64,000 nucleotides of DNA from Novosphingobium lentum NBRC 107847. GTDB taxonomy: Bacteria > Pseudomonadota > Alphaproteobacteria > Sphingomonadales > Sphingomonadaceae. Positions within the stretch are counted from its first letter, which is position 1. Every line of letters starts with the position of its first letter. Below are positions 51,329 through 61,660 of the stretch, in pieces. A model generated the notes under the pieces. That model saw nothing but the letters and a program-made list of their open reading frames with translations. It was not told the DNA's origin and did not search any database. The position numbers and the translations under genes were made by a program. The stretch is from the NCBI RefSeq assembly GCF_001590965.1, contig NZ_BCTW01000005.1, forward strand, positions 62,001 through 126,000, in the 5' to 3' direction.

Positions 51329-51643
51329 ATGGACTTCATCTCAATTCTCTCGATCTTCGTGATGGCCTGCTTTGTCGGCTATTACGTGGTGTGGTCGGTG
51401 ACCCCGGCGCTGCACACGCCGCTGATGGCGGTGACCAACGCGATCTCCTCGGTGATCATCGTCGGGGCGCTGGTGGCGAGCGCGGCGACCGGGTCGATCG
51501 GGTCGAGCTGGCTTGGCCTTGGCGCGGTGGTGCTGGCCAGCGTCAACATTTTCGGCGGGTTCGCCGTCACCGCGCGGATGCTGGCGATGTACAAGAAGAA
51601 GGACAAGCCGGCCGTGAAGGCTGCTGTTGAGGGGGCCAAGTAA
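51329..51643 (+). CDS. pntAB: NAD(P) transhydrogenase alpha subunit, part 2 (membrane)
   Basis: A 104-residue protein with three to four membrane helices (ILSIFVMACFVGYYVVW, PLMAVTNAISSVIIVGALV, SVNIFGGFAVTARMLAMY). HTPLMAVTNAIS is the conserved loop. It forms the proton channel with PntB. The stop shares a base with the pntB start (TAATG). GGAG lies about 12 bases before its ATG. Confidence 0.93.
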   Translation: MDFISILSIFVMACFVGYYVVWSVTPALHTPLMAVTNAISSVIIVGALVASAATGSIGSSWLGLGAVVLASVNIFGGFAVTARMLAMYKKKDKPAVKAAVEGAK

Positions 51644-53103
51644 TGGAGCATGCCACCGCTCCCGCCGCCTGGATCATGCTGGCCTACCTGATCGCGGGCG
51701 TGTGCTTCATCCTCGCGCTGCGCGGGCTGTCATCGCCCGCCACCTCGCAGAAGGGCAACCGCTATGGCATGGCCGGGATGGCCATCGCGGTCGGCACCAC
51801 CATGCTGATCGAGGCGCCGGTGCCGCCGGGCGCGTTCCTGCCGCAGCCGACGCCGGCGGATCTCGCCACGCTGATCCGCATCCTGATCGCCATCGCGATC
51901 GGCGGCGGGATCGGCTTCGTCATCGCGCGGCGGATCAAGATGACCGACATGCCGCAGCTGGTCGCCGCGTTCCACAGCCTGGTCGGGCTGGCGGCAGTGA
52001 TGGTCGGCTGGGCCGCCTACCTCAACCCGATCGCCTTCGGCATCGCCGGGGCCGACGGGATCATCGAGGCGCAAAGCCGCATCGAGATGGGCCTGGGCAT
52101 CGCCATCGGCGCGATCACGTTCTCGGGATCGGTGATCGCATTCCTCAAGCTGGCGGGCAAGATGAGCGGTTCGCCGATCATGCTGCCGGGCCGCCATGTG
52201 ATCAACCTGGGCACGCTGGCGGCGATCATCGGACTGGTCGGCTGGTTCACGCAGGACCAGTCGGTGTGGGTGATCGGCGTGGTTACCGCGCTGTCGTTCG
52301 CGATCGGCTTCCTGCTGATCATCCCGATCGGCGGGGCGGACATGCCGGTGGTCGTGTCGATGCTCAACTCGTATTCGGGCTGGGCGGCCGCCGCGATGGG
52401 CTTCACGCTGCACAACACCGCGATGATCATCACCGGCGCGCTGGTGGGATCGTCGGGCGCGATCCTGAGCTACATCATGTGCAAGGCGATGAACCGCAGC
52501 TTCATTTCGGTGATCGCGGGCGGGTTCGGTGCCGCGCCGGAAGCGGGCGGGGGCGAGGCCAAGGCCCAGCGCCCGTGGAAGCGCGGCAGCGCCGAGGACG
52601 CGGCGTTCCTGCTGGGCGAGGCCGAGCAGGTCATCATCGTCCCCGGATACGGCATGGCGGTGGCGCAGGCGCAGCACGTGCTGCGCGAGATGGGCGATCA
52701 GTTGCGGGCCAAGGGCGTGCGCGTGAAGTACGCGATCCACCCCGTTGCCGGGCGCATGCCGGGGCACATGAACGTGCTGCTGGCCGAAGCCAACGTGCCC
52801 TATGACGAAGTGTTCGAACTGGAAGACATCAACGGCGAATTCGCGCAGACCGACGTCGCGTTCATCATCGGCGCCAACGACGTGGTCAACCCGGCCGCCA
52901 AGACCGACAAGTCCTCGCCCATCTACGGGATGCCGGTGTTCGACGTCGAGAAAGCCAAGACGGTGATGTTCATCAAGCGCAGCATGGGCGGCGTGGGCTA
53001 TGCCGGGGTGGACAACGACGTGTTCTACATGGACCAGACGATGATGCTGCTCGCCGACGCCAAGAAGATGGTCGAGGATATCGTCAAGGCGCTGCAGCAT
53101 TAA
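51643..53103 (+). CDS. pntB: NAD(P) transhydrogenase beta subunit
   Basis: A 486-residue protein: about nine membrane helices, then a soluble NADP-binding domain III from about residue 305 (VIIVPGYGMAVAQAQHVLREM, HPVAGRMPGHMNVLLAEA, DVAFIIGANDVVNPAAKTD, VDVEKAKTVMFIKRSMGGVGYAGV). It uses the proton gradient to drive NADPH formation from NADH. It completes the split pnt operon. Confidence 0.95.
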   Translation: MEHATAPAAWIMLAYLIAGVCFILALRGLSSPATSQKGNRYGMAGMAIAVGTTMLIEAPVPPGAFLPQPTPADLATLIRILIAIAIGGGIGFVIARRIKMTDMPQLVAAFHSLVGLAAVMVGWAAYLNPIAFGIAGADGIIEAQSRIEMGLGIAIGAITFSGSVIAFLKLAGKMSGSPIMLPGRHVINLGTLAAIIGLVGWFTQDQSVWVIGVVTALSFAIGFLLIIPIGGADMPVVVSMLNSYSGWAAAAMGFTLHNTAMIITGALVGSSGAILSYIMCKAMNRSFISVIAGGFGAAPEAGGGEAKAQRPWKRGSAEDAAFLLGEAEQVIIVPGYGMAVAQAQHVLREMGDQLRAKGVRVKYAIHPVAGRMPGHMNVLLAEANVPYDEVFELEDINGEFAQTDVAFIIGANDVVNPAAKTDKSSPIYGMPVFDVEKAKTVMFIKRSMGGVGYAGVDNDVFYMDQTMMLLADAKKMVEDIVKALQH

Positions 53104-53118
53104 GGCGGGGCAGGCCTG

Positions 53119-53451
53119 ATGATCGTGCGGCTGCTGCTGGGGGTGGCGTTGCTGGGCGGCGCGGCGTTCGCGGGGCCGGTGGTGGTCCACAAGGTGGCCG
53201 AATACCGCGTGCGCAGCGGGCTGGTCGAGGCCGGCGTCGCGCCGCGCGTGGCAAGTTGCATGGCCAGGCGGATGGTCGATCGCCTGACCATCACGCAGTT
53301 GCGCAAGCTCGAAGCGCTGCAGGGCGAAGATGGCAAGGCGCCCGGACTGATCTCGGGCATCCGCAAGGTGGGTGACGCGGAAGTCGTCTCGGTCACCGGG
53401 ACATCCTCGTTCCTGTGCCGGATCGGCCTTGCCAAAGAGAGCAAGGGCTGA
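53119..53451 (+). CDS. Small exported protein, function unknown
   Basis: A 110-residue protein with an N-terminal signal-like helix (LLLGVALLGGAAFAGPVVV) and a compact helical body with VAPRVASCMARRMVDRLTITQLRKL and SFLCRIG. It has two Cys that could form a disulfide. It lies 15 bp after pntB, so it may be cotranscribed. No family is recognised. Confidence 0.6.
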   Translation: MIVRLLLGVALLGGAAFAGPVVVHKVAEYRVRSGLVEAGVAPRVASCMARRMVDRLTITQLRKLEALQGEDGKAPGLISGIRKVGDAEVVSVTGTSSFLCRIGLAKESKG

Positions 53452-53463
53452 GGGCGATGTCTC

Positions 53464-53596
53464 GACCTGTTCTCTCCCCTTTGGGGGAGAGATACGCAGG
53501 CTTGGCGCAGAGCGCCTAGCCGAAGTCGAGAGGGGGCCGGATTCGCGCAATCCCCTCTTCCGACCCTTTCCCCTGACGGGGAGAGGGCTTTATGCT
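53464..53596. repeat. GC-rich palindromic intergenic repeat
   Basis: A stretch of short palindromes (CTCTCCCCTTTGGGGGAGAG, GGCGCAGAGCGCCTAGCC, CCCCTGACGGGGAGAGGG) between the small exported gene and the racemase gene. Its style resembles the repeats around the DUF559 gene but its sequence differs. It may also end transcription of the pnt unit. Confidence 0.6.
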
Positions 53597-53684
53597 CGCC
53601 GCATGTGTCTGGACGCTGCCGGGCAGCTTGCGTAAGGCGCAATGCCGGGCAGGGGGCACAACCTGCAACTTCGGAGAATCCACC

Positions 53685-54374
53685 TTGCGCAAACTCGGCC
53701 TGATCGGCGGCATGAGCTGGGTTTCGACCCGCACGTATTACGAACACATCAACCGGCTGGTGCAGGCGCGCACCACCAAGCTGGCCAGCGCGCCGCTGCT
53801 GATCGAAAGCCTGGATTTCACCGACCTTGCGCGGATTTCCACGCCCGAGCAGTGGAACGCGGCCACCGATGTGCTGATCGCCTCGGCGCGGCGGCTCGAG
53901 GCGGCGGGCGCCACCGCGCTGATCATCGGCGCCAATTCGATGCACAAGATCTATGACAAGGTCGCGGCCAGCGTGGCGGTGCCGGTGATCCACATCGCCG
54001 ATTGCGTGGGCACGCGGATGGAACGCGACGGCATCACGTCCGCCGCGCTGATCGGCACGCGCAACGTCATGCTGGAAAGCTTCTACCGCCAGCGCCTGAT
54101 CGCGCACGGGGTCACGCTGCTCGCCCCGGTGATGGACAATGTCGCGGAAATCGACCGCATCATCTACGACGAACTGATGCAGGGCAGCGCGACCCGCGCC
54201 GCCGAACGCACCTTCAAGACGCTGATCACGGTGATGGGCCAGGCCGGCGCACAGGCCGTGGTGCTCGGCTGTACCGAGCTGGAGATGGTGATCGACGTCG
54301 ATGCCAACGTGCTGCCGATCTACGACGGCACGGAGATTCACGCCCAGGCCGCCGTCGACTGGATTTTGTCCTGA
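53685..54374 (+). CDS. Aspartate/glutamate racemase-family protein
   Basis: A 229-residue protein: RKLGLIGGMSWVSTRTYYEHIN at the start, LIIGANSMHKIYD, HIADCVG, and AVVLGCTELEMVI near the end. The second catalytic Cys (GCTE) is present. At the first catalytic position, just before the Asn of the NTMH-type motif, this protein has Ala where family members carry Cys or Thr. TTG 53685 fits the family N-terminus and has GGAG upstream. A racemase with altered or one-sided activity is possible. Confidence 0.8.
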   Translation: MRKLGLIGGMSWVSTRTYYEHINRLVQARTTKLASAPLLIESLDFTDLARISTPEQWNAATDVLIASARRLEAAGATALIIGANSMHKIYDKVAASVAVPVIHIADCVGTRMERDGITSAALIGTRNVMLESFYRQRLIAHGVTLLAPVMDNVAEIDRIIYDELMQGSATRAAERTFKTLITVMGQAGAQAVVLGCTELEMVIDVDANVLPIYDGTEIHAQAAVDWILS

Positions 54375-54426
54375 ATAGCCTTCTCCTGACAGGCTGCGCC
54401 ATCGCATATGGACAAGCCTGCCCTTC

Positions 54427-54572
54427 TTTCGTCATCCTGAACTCGTTTCAGGATCCATCGGGCAGCACAGTCGGCATCGGAGGAATTAGCGAAAACCGCG
54501 CCGACAAGTTTGACCAGCCAGCGGCAGTGCGGGTGGAGGAATGGATCCTGAAACAAGTTCAGGATGACGAAA
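54427..54572. repeat. 146-bp element with 32-bp terminal inverted repeats
   Basis: Arms at 54427-54458 and 54541-54572 are inverted copies with one mismatch in 32 and contain the GTCATCCTGAAC / TTTCAGGATCC core. It is non-coding. It lies between the racemase and the dGTPase-like gene, and may be a MITE or a terminator-like repeat. Confidence 0.8.
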
Positions 54573-54627
54573 CGGGGGTTGGCCCGGCCCGCTGCGATAC
54601 CCATCCCCCGGCGGGGGAGGGTCGGGC

Positions 54628-55794
54628 GTGACGCTGGCCCCTCACGCCAGCGACCCGGCGCATTCACGCGGCCGCGAATTCGCGCTGGAGCAAAGCGCCG
54701 CGCGCGGCCCGCGCAGCGCGTTCCAGCGCGACCGCGACCGCATTGTTCATTCGATCGCGTTCCGGCGGCTGCGGCACAAGACGCAAGTGTTCATCGCGCC
54801 CGATGGCGATCACTACCGCGTCCGCCTGACCCACAGCCTCGAAGTGGCGCAGATCGGCCGCGTGATCGCGCGCGCGCTGGGGCTGGACGAGGATCTGACC
54901 GAGGCGCTGTGCCTGGCGCACGACATCGGCCATCCGCCGTTCGGCCATGCGGGAGAGGATGCGCTGCAGGCCGCGCTGGCCGACCACGGCGGGTTCGATC
55001 ACAACGCCAACACCTTGCGCGTGCTGATGCGGATGGAATCGCCGTATTGCGGCCACGAAGGGCTGAACCTGTCGTGGGAACTGCTCGAAGGGCTGGCCAA
55101 GCACAACGGACCGATCCGCGCGCCGACGTGGGCGCTGGCCGAACTCGATGCCGCGTTCCCGCTCGACCTGCCGCGGCGTGCCAGCCTGGAAGCACAAGTG
55201 GCGGCGGTGGCCGACGACATCGCGTACGACAACCACGACATCGACGACGGCCTGCGCGCCGGGTTCCTTCAGCTGGACGATCTGCTGGTGCTCGATGCCG
55301 TGGCCGACCAGTGGCGCGAGATTGAGCGGCGCTTCCCGTCCGGCCCGCGCGACCGGTTGCTGCGCGAACTGGTACGCGGCCAGATCGGGCGGATGGTCAA
55401 CGACGTGATCGATGAAACGCGGCAGCGCATCGCCGGGCAGGGCATCGCGTCGGCCGAGGATGTGCGCGCGGCGCCGCTCGCGCTCGCCGGGTTCTCGCCC
55501 GCGATGGTGGCCGAGGAGCGCGCGCTGAAGCGGTTCATGTACGATCGGCTGTACTACCACCCCGAACAGATCGCGACGGCGGAACGTGCGCGCGAAGTGG
55601 TCGCCCGCCTGTTCGCCGCTTACGCCGCCGATCCTGCGCAACTGCCGCCCGGCTGGCGCGACAGCCTGCCCGCGACCAACCCCGCGCGGCTGCGCCACAT
55701 CGCCGATTTCATCGCCGGGATGACCGATCGCTATGCCATCGATGCCTATGCCCGGTTGTTCGGCGAACCCCCTGAAGGCCTGCGCAATGTCTGA
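54628..55794 (+). CDS. dGTP triphosphohydrolase-like HD-domain protein
   Basis: A 388-residue protein with the HD metal motif: [38 protein letters not shown], and the late Asp in [32 protein letters not shown] is the family N-terminal signature. It hydrolyses dNTPs to deoxynucleosides and triphosphate. GTG 54628 is the start. The 3' end overlaps the next gene by 8 bases. Confidence 0.9.
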   Translation: MTLAPHASDPAHSRGREFALEQSAARGPRSAFQRDRDRIVHSIAFRRLRHKTQVFIAPDGDHYRVRLTHSLEVAQIGRVIARALGLDEDLTEALCLAHDIGHPPFGHAGEDALQAALADHGGFDHNANTLRVLMRMESPYCGHEGLNLSWELLEGLAKHNGPIRAPTWALAELDAAFPLDLPRRASLEAQVAAVADDIAYDNHDIDDGLRAGFLQLDDLLVLDAVADQWREIERRFPSGPRDRLLRELVRGQIGRMVNDVIDETRQRIAGQGIASAEDVRAAPLALAGFSPAMVAEERALKRFMYDRLYYHPEQIATAERAREVVARLFAAYAADPAQLPPGWRDSLPATNPARLRHIADFIAGMTDRYAIDAYARLFGEPPEGLRNV

Positions 55795-56488
55795 CAGTCT
55801 TCCCGCCGGTTCCGCCAACGCCTTGCGCGTGGTGCTCATCGGCGCGACCGGCATGGTCGGGCGGCAGGTGATGGCGCGCGCGGTGGGGCGCGACGACATC
55901 CGGCTGACGGCCGTGGCGCGCCGCGAAGTGCCGTTGCCGCCGGGCTCGCGGATGGAGATGCTGCTGTCCGATCCGGCGCACTGGCCCGATGCGATCGCGG
56001 CGGCGCGGGCCTCGGTGGCGGTGATCGCGCTGGGCACCACCATCCGCGCGGTTGGCGGCGATCAGGCGGCGTTCCGCGCGGTCGACCACGATCTGGTGGT
56101 GGCCGCAGCGCGTGCGGCCAAGGACGCCGGGGTGCGCCAGCTGATCGTGGTGACGTCGGTGGGTGCCGATGCGGGCAGCCGCAACTTCTACCTCTCGGTC
56201 AAGGGCGAGACCGAGGATGCGCTGGCCCGGCTGCGGTTCGACCGGCTCGACATCCTGCACCCCGGCCTGCTGCTGGGCTACCGCGAGGGACCGCTGCGGC
56301 TGGCGGAACGCGTCGCGATGCTGGGCAGCCCGGTGCTCGACCTGCTACTGCACGGTAAATTCCGCAAGTACCGCTCGTTCAAGGCCGCCACCCTGGCCGA
56401 CGTGATCCTCGCACTAGCCGGAGCGAAAGCGGGCGGGCGGTTCGTGCACGAGTATGATGCGCTGCGCCGGGTGCTGCGGCGTTCCTGA
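55787..56488 (+). CDS. NAD(P)-binding atypical SDR (NAD(P)H-binding/epimerase-like)
   Basis: A 233-residue protein with glycine loop [19 protein letters not shown], then [27 protein letters not shown] (Tyr/Lys) and [17 protein letters not shown]. It resembles the HTATIP2/YwnB type of atypical SDR. Coupled by overlap to the dGTPase-like gene. Substrate unknown. Confidence 0.82.
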   Translation: MSDSLPAGSANALRVVLIGATGMVGRQVMARAVGRDDIRLTAVARREVPLPPGSRMEMLLSDPAHWPDAIAAARASVAVIALGTTIRAVGGDQAAFRAVDHDLVVAAARAAKDAGVRQLIVVTSVGADAGSRNFYLSVKGETEDALARLRFDRLDILHPGLLLGYREGPLRLAERVAMLGSPVLDLLLHGKFRKYRSFKAATLADVILALAGAKAGGRFVHEYDALRRVLRRS

Positions 56489-56541
56489 TCGCAAGCGCGC
56501 CGCGTCCTGCGGCGCTCCTGACTTCGCAATATCCGGACAAT

Positions 56542-56651
56542 CCGCTCATGGTGAGGAGGGACTGAGCTTGTCGAAGGCCCGTCTCGAACCATCGCGCGCG
56601 GTCCTTCGAGACGCCGCTTCGACAAGCTCAGCGGCTCCTCAGGATGAGCGG
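56542..56651. repeat. REP-like dispersed palindromic repeat, copy 4
   Basis: Two inverted arms with TGAGCTTGTCGAAG / CTTCGACAAGCTCA. It is nearly identical to copy 1 in both outer blocks and lies after the SDR gene and before the riboswitch. Confidence 0.85.
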
Positions 56652-56784
56652 TCAGGCTAATCGCGCGATTGGCCGTGCGTCCTGCCTCATGAGGCGCAAT
56701 TGATCCACAACTTCACCCGGAGCGGACGACGGCTCGATTGACAGCGCTATGCTGCGCTGCGACATGGGTTGCGTCGCTGATCGC

Positions 56785-57000
56785 GCGGGAGAGTTCCGGC
56801 GAGTCGTCTCTTGAGACGGATCGCCGGGCGCCGAAGGAGCAACCGCCCCGGAATCTCTCAGGCCAATGGACCGCGTGGGTCGATAGCGACGCTCTGGAAA
56901 GTGCCACTGCCCGCAAGGGTGGGGCCGCCGAAGGTGTAACCTTGTTGGCTTCGCTGCGAAGCCGTCGGGGGAAAGCTCTCAGGCTTCCGTGACAGAGGGG
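56785..57000 (+). promoter_or_regulatory. Tandem glycine riboswitch
   Basis: Two glycine aptamers in series. Aptamer 1 has GGGAGAG, GCGCCGAAGGAGCAA and ATCTCTCAGGCCAATGGACC. Aptamer 2 has GCCGCCGAAGGTGTAACC and GCTCTCAGGCTTCCGTGACAG. These are the conserved glycine-binding blocks. It sits 38 bp before gcvT and should switch on the glycine cleavage operon when glycine is high. Cooperative tandem aptamers are the known arrangement. Confidence 0.92.
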
Positions 57001-57037
57001 GCGCCGATAGGTGCCTGGCTGTGCGGAGCGTATATTT

Positions 57038-58255
57038 GTGAGCGACACATACAATAATTCCGACAACAATTCCGACGCCGAGCACGCGATCGACGTGGCC
57101 GACGACTTTGTCGAGATCGCCACCGACGTGTTGCCGCTCGACGCCTGGCATCGCGCGCGCGGCGGCCGCATGGTCGAATTCGCCGGCTACTGGATGCCCG
57201 TGCAGTACAACGGCGAGGGTGGGGGCATCATCGCCGAACACGGCTGGACGCGCAGCCACGCGGGCCTGTTCGACGTCAGCCACATGGGCCAGCTCGAAGT
57301 GTCGGGTGACGGGTCTGCCGCCGCGCTCGAAGCGCTGCTGCCGATCGACCTGTCCACGCTCAAGCCCGGCCGCCAGCGCTATTCGCTGCTGCTGGACGAG
57401 GACGGCGGCGTGCTCGACGACCTGATGCTGACCAATGCCGCGCACCACTGGTATCTGGTGGTCAACGGCGCGACCAAGTGGGACGACATCGCCCACATGC
57501 GCGAGCATCTGCCCGACGCAATCACGCTGACCCACCTCGACGACGATGCGCTGCTGGCGCTTCAGGGGCCTGAGGCCGCACAGGCGCTGGCGCGGATCGG
57601 CCTCGTCCCGATGAACGATGGCTGGCCCGCGATCGAGGCCATGACCTTCATGCAGGCCGGGCCGTTCCTGTGGGGCGACGTGCCGCTGCGGGTCAGCCGC
57701 TCGGGCTATACCGGCGAGGACGGTTACGAAATCTCGGTGCCCGCCGACCATGCCGTGGCGCTCGCCGATGCGCTGTGCGCGCAGCCCGAGGTGAAACCGA
57801 TCGGGCTGGGCGCGCGCGATTCGCTGCGACTGGAGGCAGGCCTGCCGCTGTACGGGCATGACCTGTCGCCCGAAACCGATCCGGTCGGCGCCGACCTGGC
57901 GTTCGCGATCAACAAGCGCCGCCGGACCAGCGGAGGATTTCCCGGCGCGGACCGCGTCCTGAAACTGCTGGCCGCAGGCGCGCCGCGCCAGCGGGTCGGC
58001 TTGCTGCTCGAAGGCCGGCAGGCCGCGCGCGAGGGTGCGCTGGTGTTCGCGGGCCAGACCGAAATCGGCACGCTCACCTCGGGCGGGTTCTCGCCCACGC
58101 TGGAACGCCCGATCGCGATGGCCTTCGTCGACGCCGCGCACACCGCGCCCGGCACATCGCTGGACATCGAAGTGCGCGGCAAGCGCCTGCCCGCCACCGT
58201 CACCCCGCTTCCGTTCGTACCCCATCGCTACCATCGCAAAGGAGCCGCCGCATGA
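57038..58255 (+). CDS. gcvT: Glycine cleavage system aminomethyltransferase (T protein)
   Basis: A 405-residue protein: [72 protein letters not shown] and [18 protein letters not shown]. It transfers the methylene group from lipoylated H protein to tetrahydrofolate. GTG 57038 has GGAG nine bases upstream. The first 30 residues are Asp/Asn-rich and unlike other GcvT proteins; the core starts near PLDAWH. ATGA overlap with gcvH. Confidence 0.93.
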   Translation: MSDTYNNSDNNSDAEHAIDVADDFVEIATDVLPLDAWHRARGGRMVEFAGYWMPVQYNGEGGGIIAEHGWTRSHAGLFDVSHMGQLEVSGDGSAAALEALLPIDLSTLKPGRQRYSLLLDEDGGVLDDLMLTNAAHHWYLVVNGATKWDDIAHMREHLPDAITLTHLDDDALLALQGPEAAQALARIGLVPMNDGWPAIEAMTFMQAGPFLWGDVPLRVSRSGYTGEDGYEISVPADHAVALADALCAQPEVKPIGLGARDSLRLEAGLPLYGHDLSPETDPVGADLAFAINKRRRTSGGFPGADRVLKLLAAGAPRQRVGLLLEGRQAAREGALVFAGQTEIGTLTSGGFSPTLERPIAMAFVDAAHTAPGTSLDIEVRGKRLPATVTPLPFVPHRYHRKGAAA

Positions 58256-58623
58256 CCCGTTATTTCACCAAGGACCACGAATGGATCGCGGTCGAGGGCG
58301 ACACGGCCACCGTCGGGATCACCGATTATGCGCAAGGCCAGCTGGGCGACATCACATTCGTCGAACTGCCCGCCGATGGCGCGGCGCTGACCAAGGGCGC
58401 CAGCGCGTCGGTGGTGGACTCGGTCAAGGCGGCGTCTGACGTCTATGCGCCCGTCTCGGGCACGGTCGGTGCCGCCAACGCCGCGTTGGCTGACGCCCCG
58501 GAACTGGTCAACACCGACCCCGAGGGCGAAGGCTGGCTGTGGACGATGACGCTGGCCGACGCCGGCGAACTTGCTGGCCTGATGGATGAGGCCAGTTACC
58601 AAGACTATATCGCAGGGCTCTGA
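58252..58623 (+). CDS. gcvH: Glycine cleavage system H protein
   Basis: A 123-residue lipoyl-carrier. [20 protein letters not shown] begins the fold, and the lipoylated lysine is Lys 59 in [17 protein letters not shown] (Asp replaces the more common Glu before Ser-Val-Lys). It shuttles the aminomethyl group between P, T and L proteins. The L protein gene is not in the window. Confidence 0.95.
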   Translation: MTRYFTKDHEWIAVEGDTATVGITDYAQGQLGDITFVELPADGAALTKGASASVVDSVKAASDVYAPVSGTVGAANAALADAPELVNTDPEGEGWLWTMTLADAGELAGLMDEASYQDYIAGL

Positions 58624-58627
58624 AAAT

Positions 58628-59986
58628 ATGCGCTATCTTCCCCTGAGCGACGCCGATCGCAGCGCCATGCTGGCCGTGGTCGGCAGCGCGTCGATCGATG
58701 ACCTGTTCGTCGACGTTCCCGCCGAAGCGCGGCTGACCGCGCCGATCGCCGGCCTGCCGAACCACGCCAGCGAAATGGCGGTCGAACGCCATATGGCCGC
58801 GCTTTCGGCGCAAAGCATGTCGGCGGGCAGCGTGCCGTTCTTCCTCGGCGCGGGCGCCTATCGCCACCACGTTCCGGCCAGCGTCGATCACCTGATCCAG
58901 CGCGGCGAATTCCTCACCGCCTACACCCCCTACCAGCCCGAAATCGCGCAAGGCACGTTGCAGGTGCTGTTCGAATTCCAGAGCCAGGTGGCGACGCTGT
59001 TCGGCACCGATGTGGCCAACGCCTCGCTCTACGACGGATCGACCGCGTGCTGGGAAGCGATCGTGATGGCGGGCCGGATCACCCGGCGCAAGCGCGCGGT
59101 GCTGTCCGCCGGGCTGCACCCGCACTACGTCGAGACCGCGCGCAGCATGGCGCGCTTCACCGGCGATGAGCTGCTCACCTCGGCGCCCGCGCTGGTGCCC
59201 GCGCCCGACGATGACGCGGTGATCGCGGCGATCGACGACGCCACCTCGTGCGTGGTGGTGCAGTACCCCGACGTGCTCGGCCGTATCCCCGATCTCGCCA
59301 AGATCGCCGCCGCCGCGCAGGCGAAGGGCGCGCTGCTGGTCGCGGTGGTGACCGAACCGGTCGCGCTCGGCCTGCTGGAAAGCCCCGGCGCGCTGGGCGC
59401 CGATATCGTGGTGGGCGAGGGTCAGTCGATCGGCGTCGGCCTGCAGTTCGGCGGGCCGTATCTGGGCCTGTTCGGTTGCCGCGAGAAGTTCCTGCGCCAG
59501 ATGCCCGGGCGGCTGTGCGGCGAAACGGTCGATGCCGAAGGACGGCGCGGTTTCGTGCTGACGCTGTCCACGCGCGAACAGCATATCCGGCGCGAGAAGG
59601 CGACGAGCAACATCTGCACCAATTCAGGACTTTGCGCGCTGGCGTTCAGCATCCACATGACTTTGCTGGGTGGAGCCGGGCTCGATGCGATGGCGCGGCT
59701 CAGCCACGCCCGTGCGCAGCAGGCGGTGGCGCGGTTGTCCAAAATCGCCGGCGTTTCGATCGTCAACTCAGCCTATTTCAACGAGTTCACGGTCGTTCTT
59801 CCCGGCGATGCGCGCGAAGCGGTGCGCGCCATGGCCGATCGCAAGGTGCTGGGCGGCGTGTCGCTCGGCCGGCTTTATCCGGGCGAGGCGCAACTGGCGG
59901 GCGGCCTGCTGATCGCCACCAGCGAATGCACGACGGACGAGGATATCGCGGCGCTGGCCACCGCGCTCGAGGAGGTATTGGCATGA
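58628..59986 (+). CDS. gcvPA: Glycine dehydrogenase (decarboxylating) subunit 1
   Basis: A 452-residue protein: the N-terminal half of the P protein, with [61 protein letters not shown]-like [18 protein letters not shown]. It is not PLP-binding by itself and pairs with GcvPB. Its stop overlaps the gcvPB start (ATGA). Confidence 0.94.
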   Translation: MRYLPLSDADRSAMLAVVGSASIDDLFVDVPAEARLTAPIAGLPNHASEMAVERHMAALSAQSMSAGSVPFFLGAGAYRHHVPASVDHLIQRGEFLTAYTPYQPEIAQGTLQVLFEFQSQVATLFGTDVANASLYDGSTACWEAIVMAGRITRRKRAVLSAGLHPHYVETARSMARFTGDELLTSAPALVPAPDDDAVIAAIDDATSCVVVQYPDVLGRIPDLAKIAAAAQAKGALLVAVVTEPVALGLLESPGALGADIVVGEGQSIGVGLQFGGPYLGLFGCREKFLRQMPGRLCGETVDAEGRRGFVLTLSTREQHIRREKATSNICTNSGLCALAFSIHMTLLGGAGLDAMARLSHARAQQAVARLSKIAGVSIVNSAYFNEFTVVLPGDAREAVRAMADRKVLGGVSLGRLYPGEAQLAGGLLIATSECTTDEDIAALATALEEVLA

Positions 59987-61554
59987 ACGACCTGAACCCC
60001 GCCGGCTGGCGCCCCGAGATGGGTCCGCGCCAGCATCCCGCGCACGAAACCGCCGCCGTCCACACCGCCACCGGCAACCGCGGGTTGCAGCTGGAAGAGC
60101 CACTGATCTTCGAGATCGGCGCGCCCGGCGGCTGCGGCGTCGATTTCGACGCGGTGGAAGGCGGCCCGGCCGACGCGCTCGCGCCGTTCGTGCGCAAGGC
60201 GCCGCTCGCGCTGCCGGGCCTGTCCGAGCCCGAGACCGTGCGCCATTACACCCGCCTGTCGCGCCAGAACTATGCGATCGATCTGGGGCCGTTCCCGCTT
60301 GGCAGCTGCACGATGAAGCACAACCCCCGGCTCGACGAGAAAGTCGCGCGGATGGCGGGCTTTGCCGATGTGCACCCGCTGCAGCCGGTCCACACCGTGC
60401 AGGGCGCGCTGAAGGTCATCCACGAGCTGGCGCAATGGCTGTGCACGCTCACGGGCATGCCCGGCGTGGCGATGACACCCAAGGCCGGCGCGCATGGCGA
60501 GCTGTGCGGGCTGCTGTGCATCCGCGCCGCGCTGGAGGCGCGCGGCGATGCGCGCGAGGTGGTGCTGGTGCCCGAAAGCGCCCACGGCACCAATCCGGCG
60601 ACGGCGGCGTTTGCCGGCTATCGCGTGGAAAGCATCCCCGCCACCGCCGATGGCCGCGTCGATCGCGCCGCGCTGGAGGCCCGGCTCGGATCCGATGTCG
60701 CGGCGGTGATGATCACCAACCCCAACACTTGCGGGCTGTTCGAGCGCGAGCTGAAGGCGATCGCCGATGCGGTCCACGCGGTCGGCGCGTTCGTCTATTG
60801 CGACGGCGCCAACTTCAACGCCATCGTCGGGCGGGTTCGTCCGGGCGATCTCGGCGTCGATGCGATGCACATCAACCTGCACAAGACGTTCTCCACCCCG
60901 CACGGCGGCGGCGGGCCGGGTTCGGGCCCGGTGGTGCTGTCGGAGGCGCTGGTCCCCTATGGTCCGCTGCCGTTCATCGCGGTCGAGGCGGATGGTGAAC
61001 TCCGGCTGATCGAGGAAGAGGATGCGCCGCGCGATCACCCCGGCGCGTTCGGGCGGATGAGCGCGTTCCACGGGCAGATGGGCATGTTCACCCGCGCGCT
61101 GGCCTATATCCTGAGCCACGGCGCCGACGGCTTGCGGCAGGTTTCGGGCGATGCGGTGCTCAACGCCAACTACCTGTTGCGCAGCCTGGAGGACGTGCTC
61201 GACGCCCCGTTCGGCGCATCGGGGCCATGCATGCACGAGGCGCTGTTCAGCGACGATGGCTTTGCGGCTGGCTTTTCTACCATCGACCTGGCCAAGGGGC
61301 TGATCGACGAAGGGTTCCACCCGATGACGGTCTACTTCCCGCTGGTGGTCCACGGCGCGATGCTGGTCGAGCCGACCGAGACCGAAAGCAAGGCCGGGCT
61401 GGACCAGCTGGGGATGGCGATCCGATCATTGGCGGAACGCGCGCGCGCGGGCGACGAAGCGCTCAAGCACGCGCCGATGCTGGCCCCGCGCCGCCGGCTG
61501 GACGAAACGCTGGCGGCACGCAAGCCCGTGCTGCGCTGGCGCGAACCGGCCTGA
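59983..61554 (+). CDS. gcvPB: Glycine dehydrogenase (decarboxylating) subunit 2
   Basis: A 523-residue PLP subunit. It has [41 protein letters not shown], the PLP-lysine motif [20 protein letters not shown] and [20 protein letters not shown]. It decarboxylates glycine and passes the aminomethyl group to GcvH. It is the last gene of the riboswitch-controlled operon. Confidence 0.95.
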   Translation: MNDLNPAGWRPEMGPRQHPAHETAAVHTATGNRGLQLEEPLIFEIGAPGGCGVDFDAVEGGPADALAPFVRKAPLALPGLSEPETVRHYTRLSRQNYAIDLGPFPLGSCTMKHNPRLDEKVARMAGFADVHPLQPVHTVQGALKVIHELAQWLCTLTGMPGVAMTPKAGAHGELCGLLCIRAALEARGDAREVVLVPESAHGTNPATAAFAGYRVESIPATADGRVDRAALEARLGSDVAAVMITNPNTCGLFERELKAIADAVHAVGAFVYCDGANFNAIVGRVRPGDLGVDAMHINLHKTFSTPHGGGGPGSGPVVLSEALVPYGPLPFIAVEADGELRLIEEEDAPRDHPGAFGRMSAFHGQMGMFTRALAYILSHGADGLRQVSGDAVLNANYLLRSLEDVLDAPFGASGPCMHEALFSDDGFAAGFSTIDLAKGLIDEGFHPMTVYFPLVVHGAMLVEPTETESKAGLDQLGMAIRSLAERARAGDEALKHAPMLAPRRRLDETLAARKPVLRWREPA

Positions 61555-61586
61555 GGGCGCTGGCCGGTACTTGGTGGCCAGACAAA

Positions 61587-61625
61587 AGGAAACCGCTCCA
61601 AGGGGGGACCCTGGAGCGGTTTCCT
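61587..61625. terminator. Bidirectional hairpin terminator after gcvPB and the entericidin gene
   Basis: Perfect 14-bp stem, arms AGGAAACCGCTCCA and TGGAGCGGTTTCCT, around a short G-rich loop. The minus-strand reading is followed by TTTTGTC, so it best terminates the entericidin transcript. It also lies directly after the gcv operon. Confidence 0.82.
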
Positions 61626-61660
61626 GCATCTCCGGATTTTGCGACCCGAAGCGTGCCCGT

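Noticed and set aside
51730..53550. Very long (606-codon) minus-strand reading frame
   Set aside because: It is the mirror of pntB; composition (His/Arg/Asp-rich) and lack of motifs show it is a shadow.
53592..53684. Longer N-terminus of the racemase from ATG 53592
   Set aside because: The added residues (LAACVWTLPGSLRK...) are read from the palindromic repeat; TTG 53685 with GGAG matches the family start.
56713..57171. 152-codon minus-strand frame over the riboswitch
   Set aside because: It is the antisense of the tandem glycine aptamers; no protein family features.
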